From Clostridium sartagoforme AAU1 (GTDB taxonomy: Bacteria > Bacillota > Clostridia > Clostridiales > Clostridiaceae): a stretch of DNA of 64,000 bases. The translations under genes were made by a program, and so were the position numbers. Under the pieces are notes generated by a model. That model ran no database searches, was not told where the DNA came from, and worked only from the letters and a program-made list of their open reading frames with translations. The stretch is taken from assembly GCF_000401215.1 (NCBI RefSeq), contig NZ_ASRV01000150.1, positions 1 to 64,000 on the forward strand, read 5' to 3'. Shown in pieces: positions 62,859 through 64,000 of the stretch. Numbering within the stretch: the stretch's first letter is position 1; each line of letters begins with the position of its first letter.

Positions 62859-62893
62859 GAAAAGCTGAAACTATTTGCATAGTTTCAGCTTTC
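62859..62893 (-). terminator. Terminator of the MerR/TipA-type gene
   Basis: AAAGCTGAAACTAT and its exact complement surround TTGC, followed on the minus strand by TCAATATAA; the plus side has TTTCTTT, so it may also act for rightward transcription. Confidence 0.75.
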
Positions 62894-62937
62894 TTTAATT
62901 TATATTCTAATAATTTTATATTATAGATGGTACATAG

Positions 62938-63693
62938 TTATTTTGCATATCTTACGATAATGTCTCTTAAAGTCTTAGCTATATCCTTACCGCCCCTATC
63001 ATTGTAGTATTTCGCAAATCTTTCATCTGCAACATACATTTCAGCTAGCCCTATATGTGCTTCTGCTGAATAAGTTGGCCATGAAAAACTTAACCATTCT
63101 TTATGCTTCTCATATACAGATTTTGCTTCATTCGAGCTTATATCACTTGTTTTTGTAACTGCAGCTAAAGCTTCAAACATTTCACATTCAATTTGCTGCA
63201 TCTTTTTAAAGTCCTCTTCACTCATATTTAAAAATTTCTTATTAGATTCTTCAACTGTTTCTTTCCCATATTTTTCTCTTATTTCCTTACCATACTTTAC
63301 TTCGTTCTCTTGTAGCTTTTCTTTTTTAAATCCTTCAAATTTTTCTTTATTTGACATCTCTATCTCTCCCTTATTATATTTTAATGTTTTTTCCACTGTT
63401 AAAATCAATTGATCAAGTTGATTTCGTCTGGAAATAAGTCTTTGGTGATGCTCAATTAAAGATTGGCAAATATCAAAATTAGGCTTAGAAACTATCTCTT
63501 GTATATCCTCTAATCTCATATCCATAGATCTATAAAGCAATATTTGTTGTAATAAGTCTACCTCTCTTTTACCATAAATTCGGTATCCAGAAGAATTTAC
63601 CCTACACGGCTTTAATAGTCCAATTTCATCATAGTATCTAAGTGTTCGTGTACTTACTCCTGCCAATTCAGCTAGCTTTTTAATTGTATATTC
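62938..63693 (-). CDS. MerR-family regulator with TipAS-type ligand domain
   Basis: 251 residues. N-terminal MerR DNA-binding domain (MEYTIKKLAELAGVSTRTLRYYDEIGLLKPCRVNSSGYRIYGKREVDLLQQI, 1-70), a dimerisation coiled coil (about 80-110) and a TipAS-like antibiotic-recognition domain (about 130-250). Such regulators (TipA, Mta, SkgA) bind hydrophobic or thiopeptide compounds and activate their own promoter. ATG 63693 follows AGGAGG; the 19-codon upstream extension overlaps the promoter and is rejected. Confidence 0.9.
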   Translation of the reverse strand, partial: EYTIKKLAELAGVSTRTLRYYDEIGLLKPCRVNSSGYRIYGKREVDLLQQILLYRSMDMRLEDIQEIVSKPNFDICQSLIEHHQRLISRRNQLDQLILTVEKTLKYNKGEIEMSNKEKFEGFKKEKLQENEVKYGKEIREKYGKETVEESNKKFLNMSEEDFKKMQQIECEMFEALAAVTKTSDISSNEAKSVYEKHKEWLSFSWPTYSAEAHIGLAEMYVADERFAKYYNDRGGKDIAKTLRDIIVRYAK

Positions 63694-63719
63694 CATATCA
63701 TTACCTCCTGACATTTTTA

Positions 63720-63750
63720 ATAATAAGGCATTACGTTGCGTGAATGTCAA
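63720..63750 (-). promoter_or_regulatory. MerR-type promoter with 19-bp spacer
   Basis: TTGACA (63745-63750) and TATTAT (63720-63725) are separated by 19 bp on the minus strand, the stretched spacing activated by MerR proteins. The spacer carries the dyad-like CATTCACGCAACGTAATG, a fit to MerR/TipA operators. It implies autoregulation. Confidence 0.75.
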
Positions 63751-63767
63751 TACTTAAAATTAAACTT

Positions 63768-64000
63768 TTTATTTAAATTGCGAAACAATTTATTCAGTTC
63801 ACAGGGCACAATTCACAGTTCACAGTTTTTTTGATAAAGTAATAGGTAACAATGAACAGGTTATGATATAAATTGCAAAACAATTTATAAGTGAAAAGTG
63901 AAAAAGTGAAAAATTGAGGATGTTTTGCTATGCAAAACTTAAACTATAGGTGCGAGGCATTGAATACTTAGTGAAGTTAAGTGTAACGATAACTGAACTT
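63768..64000 (+). repeat. Composite dispersed repeat running off the window
   Basis: Begins AAATTGCGAAACAATTTATT, the terminal repeat shared with copies B and C, then CAGTTCACAGGGCACAATTC, GGTAACAATGAACAGG, AAGTGAAAAAGTGAAAAATTG, GGATGTTTTGCTATGCAAAAC and TTAGTGAAGTTAAGTGTAACG. It is the reverse-complement counterpart of 36998-37335, and continues beyond 64000. No gene. Confidence 0.75.

Overview
The window is AT-rich, gene-dense, low-GC Gram-positive DNA. Strong purine-rich ribosome binding sites, short poly-T hairpin terminators, a long-form SRP RNA, spore-associated genes (bofA, a SleC-like protein) and anaerobe oxidative-stress proteins (rubrerythrin, rubredoxin, hemerythrin) point to Clostridium sensu stricto. 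Species cannot be fixed from the sequence alone.

Layout. 0.4-3.8 kb: divergent sugar PTS genes (NagE-like IIBC and a IIA-Glc protein), each behind a GlcT-type antiterminator target overlapping a terminator, with the GlcT/LicT-like antiterminator gene alongside. 3.9-8.6 kb: GNAT, DUF4230, msrA, tcdA, mtnN, hemerythrin. 8.8-13.8 kb: a signalling cluster of chemoreceptor plus HD-GYP, divergent from ComFB plus PAS-GGDEF. 13.9-19.7 kb: rubrerythrin, small exporter, a serine operon (serC-like, serA, DUF1015), mscL and a tiny Cys-rich protein. 20.3-25.8 kb: the dnaX-ybaB-recR-DUF2508-bofA block, with cls inserted. 25.9-31.7 kb: an operon of nanE, a lactose/cellobiose-type PTS (IIC, IIA, IIB), a HAD phosphatase and DUF4127, plus an RpiR regulator; this is a candidate undescribed amino-sugar uptake system. 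31.9-39.7 kb: MFS transporter, thyA-folA, SRP RNA, tRNA-Ser, lgt, tadA, a CBS/CNNM protein and two tandem small secreted proteins.

39.8-49.6 kb is an integrated genetic element in the 3' end of tRNA-Arg(CCT), bounded by a 16-bp duplication. It carries a tyrosine integrase, excisionase, two XRE regulators, a MobC gene, a DnaD-type replication gene and a defence cargo (MerR-like regulator, m5C methyltransferase, probable restriction endonuclease, OLD-type ATPase/nuclease). Three backbone genes are frameshifted while the defence cargo is intact, so the element looks partly decayed but selected for its cargo.

49.7-64 kb: a bacterial STAY-GREEN homologue, plsC, a degenerate Fic protein, ogt, a DEAD-box helicase, rubredoxin, an orphan adenine methyltransferase, GH25 lysozyme, a SleC-like protein, a PHP phosphoesterase, a DnaQ-like exonuclease, a second RpiR regulator and a MerR/TipA-type regulator. 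Throughout, intergenic gaps hold related repeats built from GTTCACAG-type modules; the long copies have terminal inverted repeats, and two of them contain a nested long-hairpin insertion.
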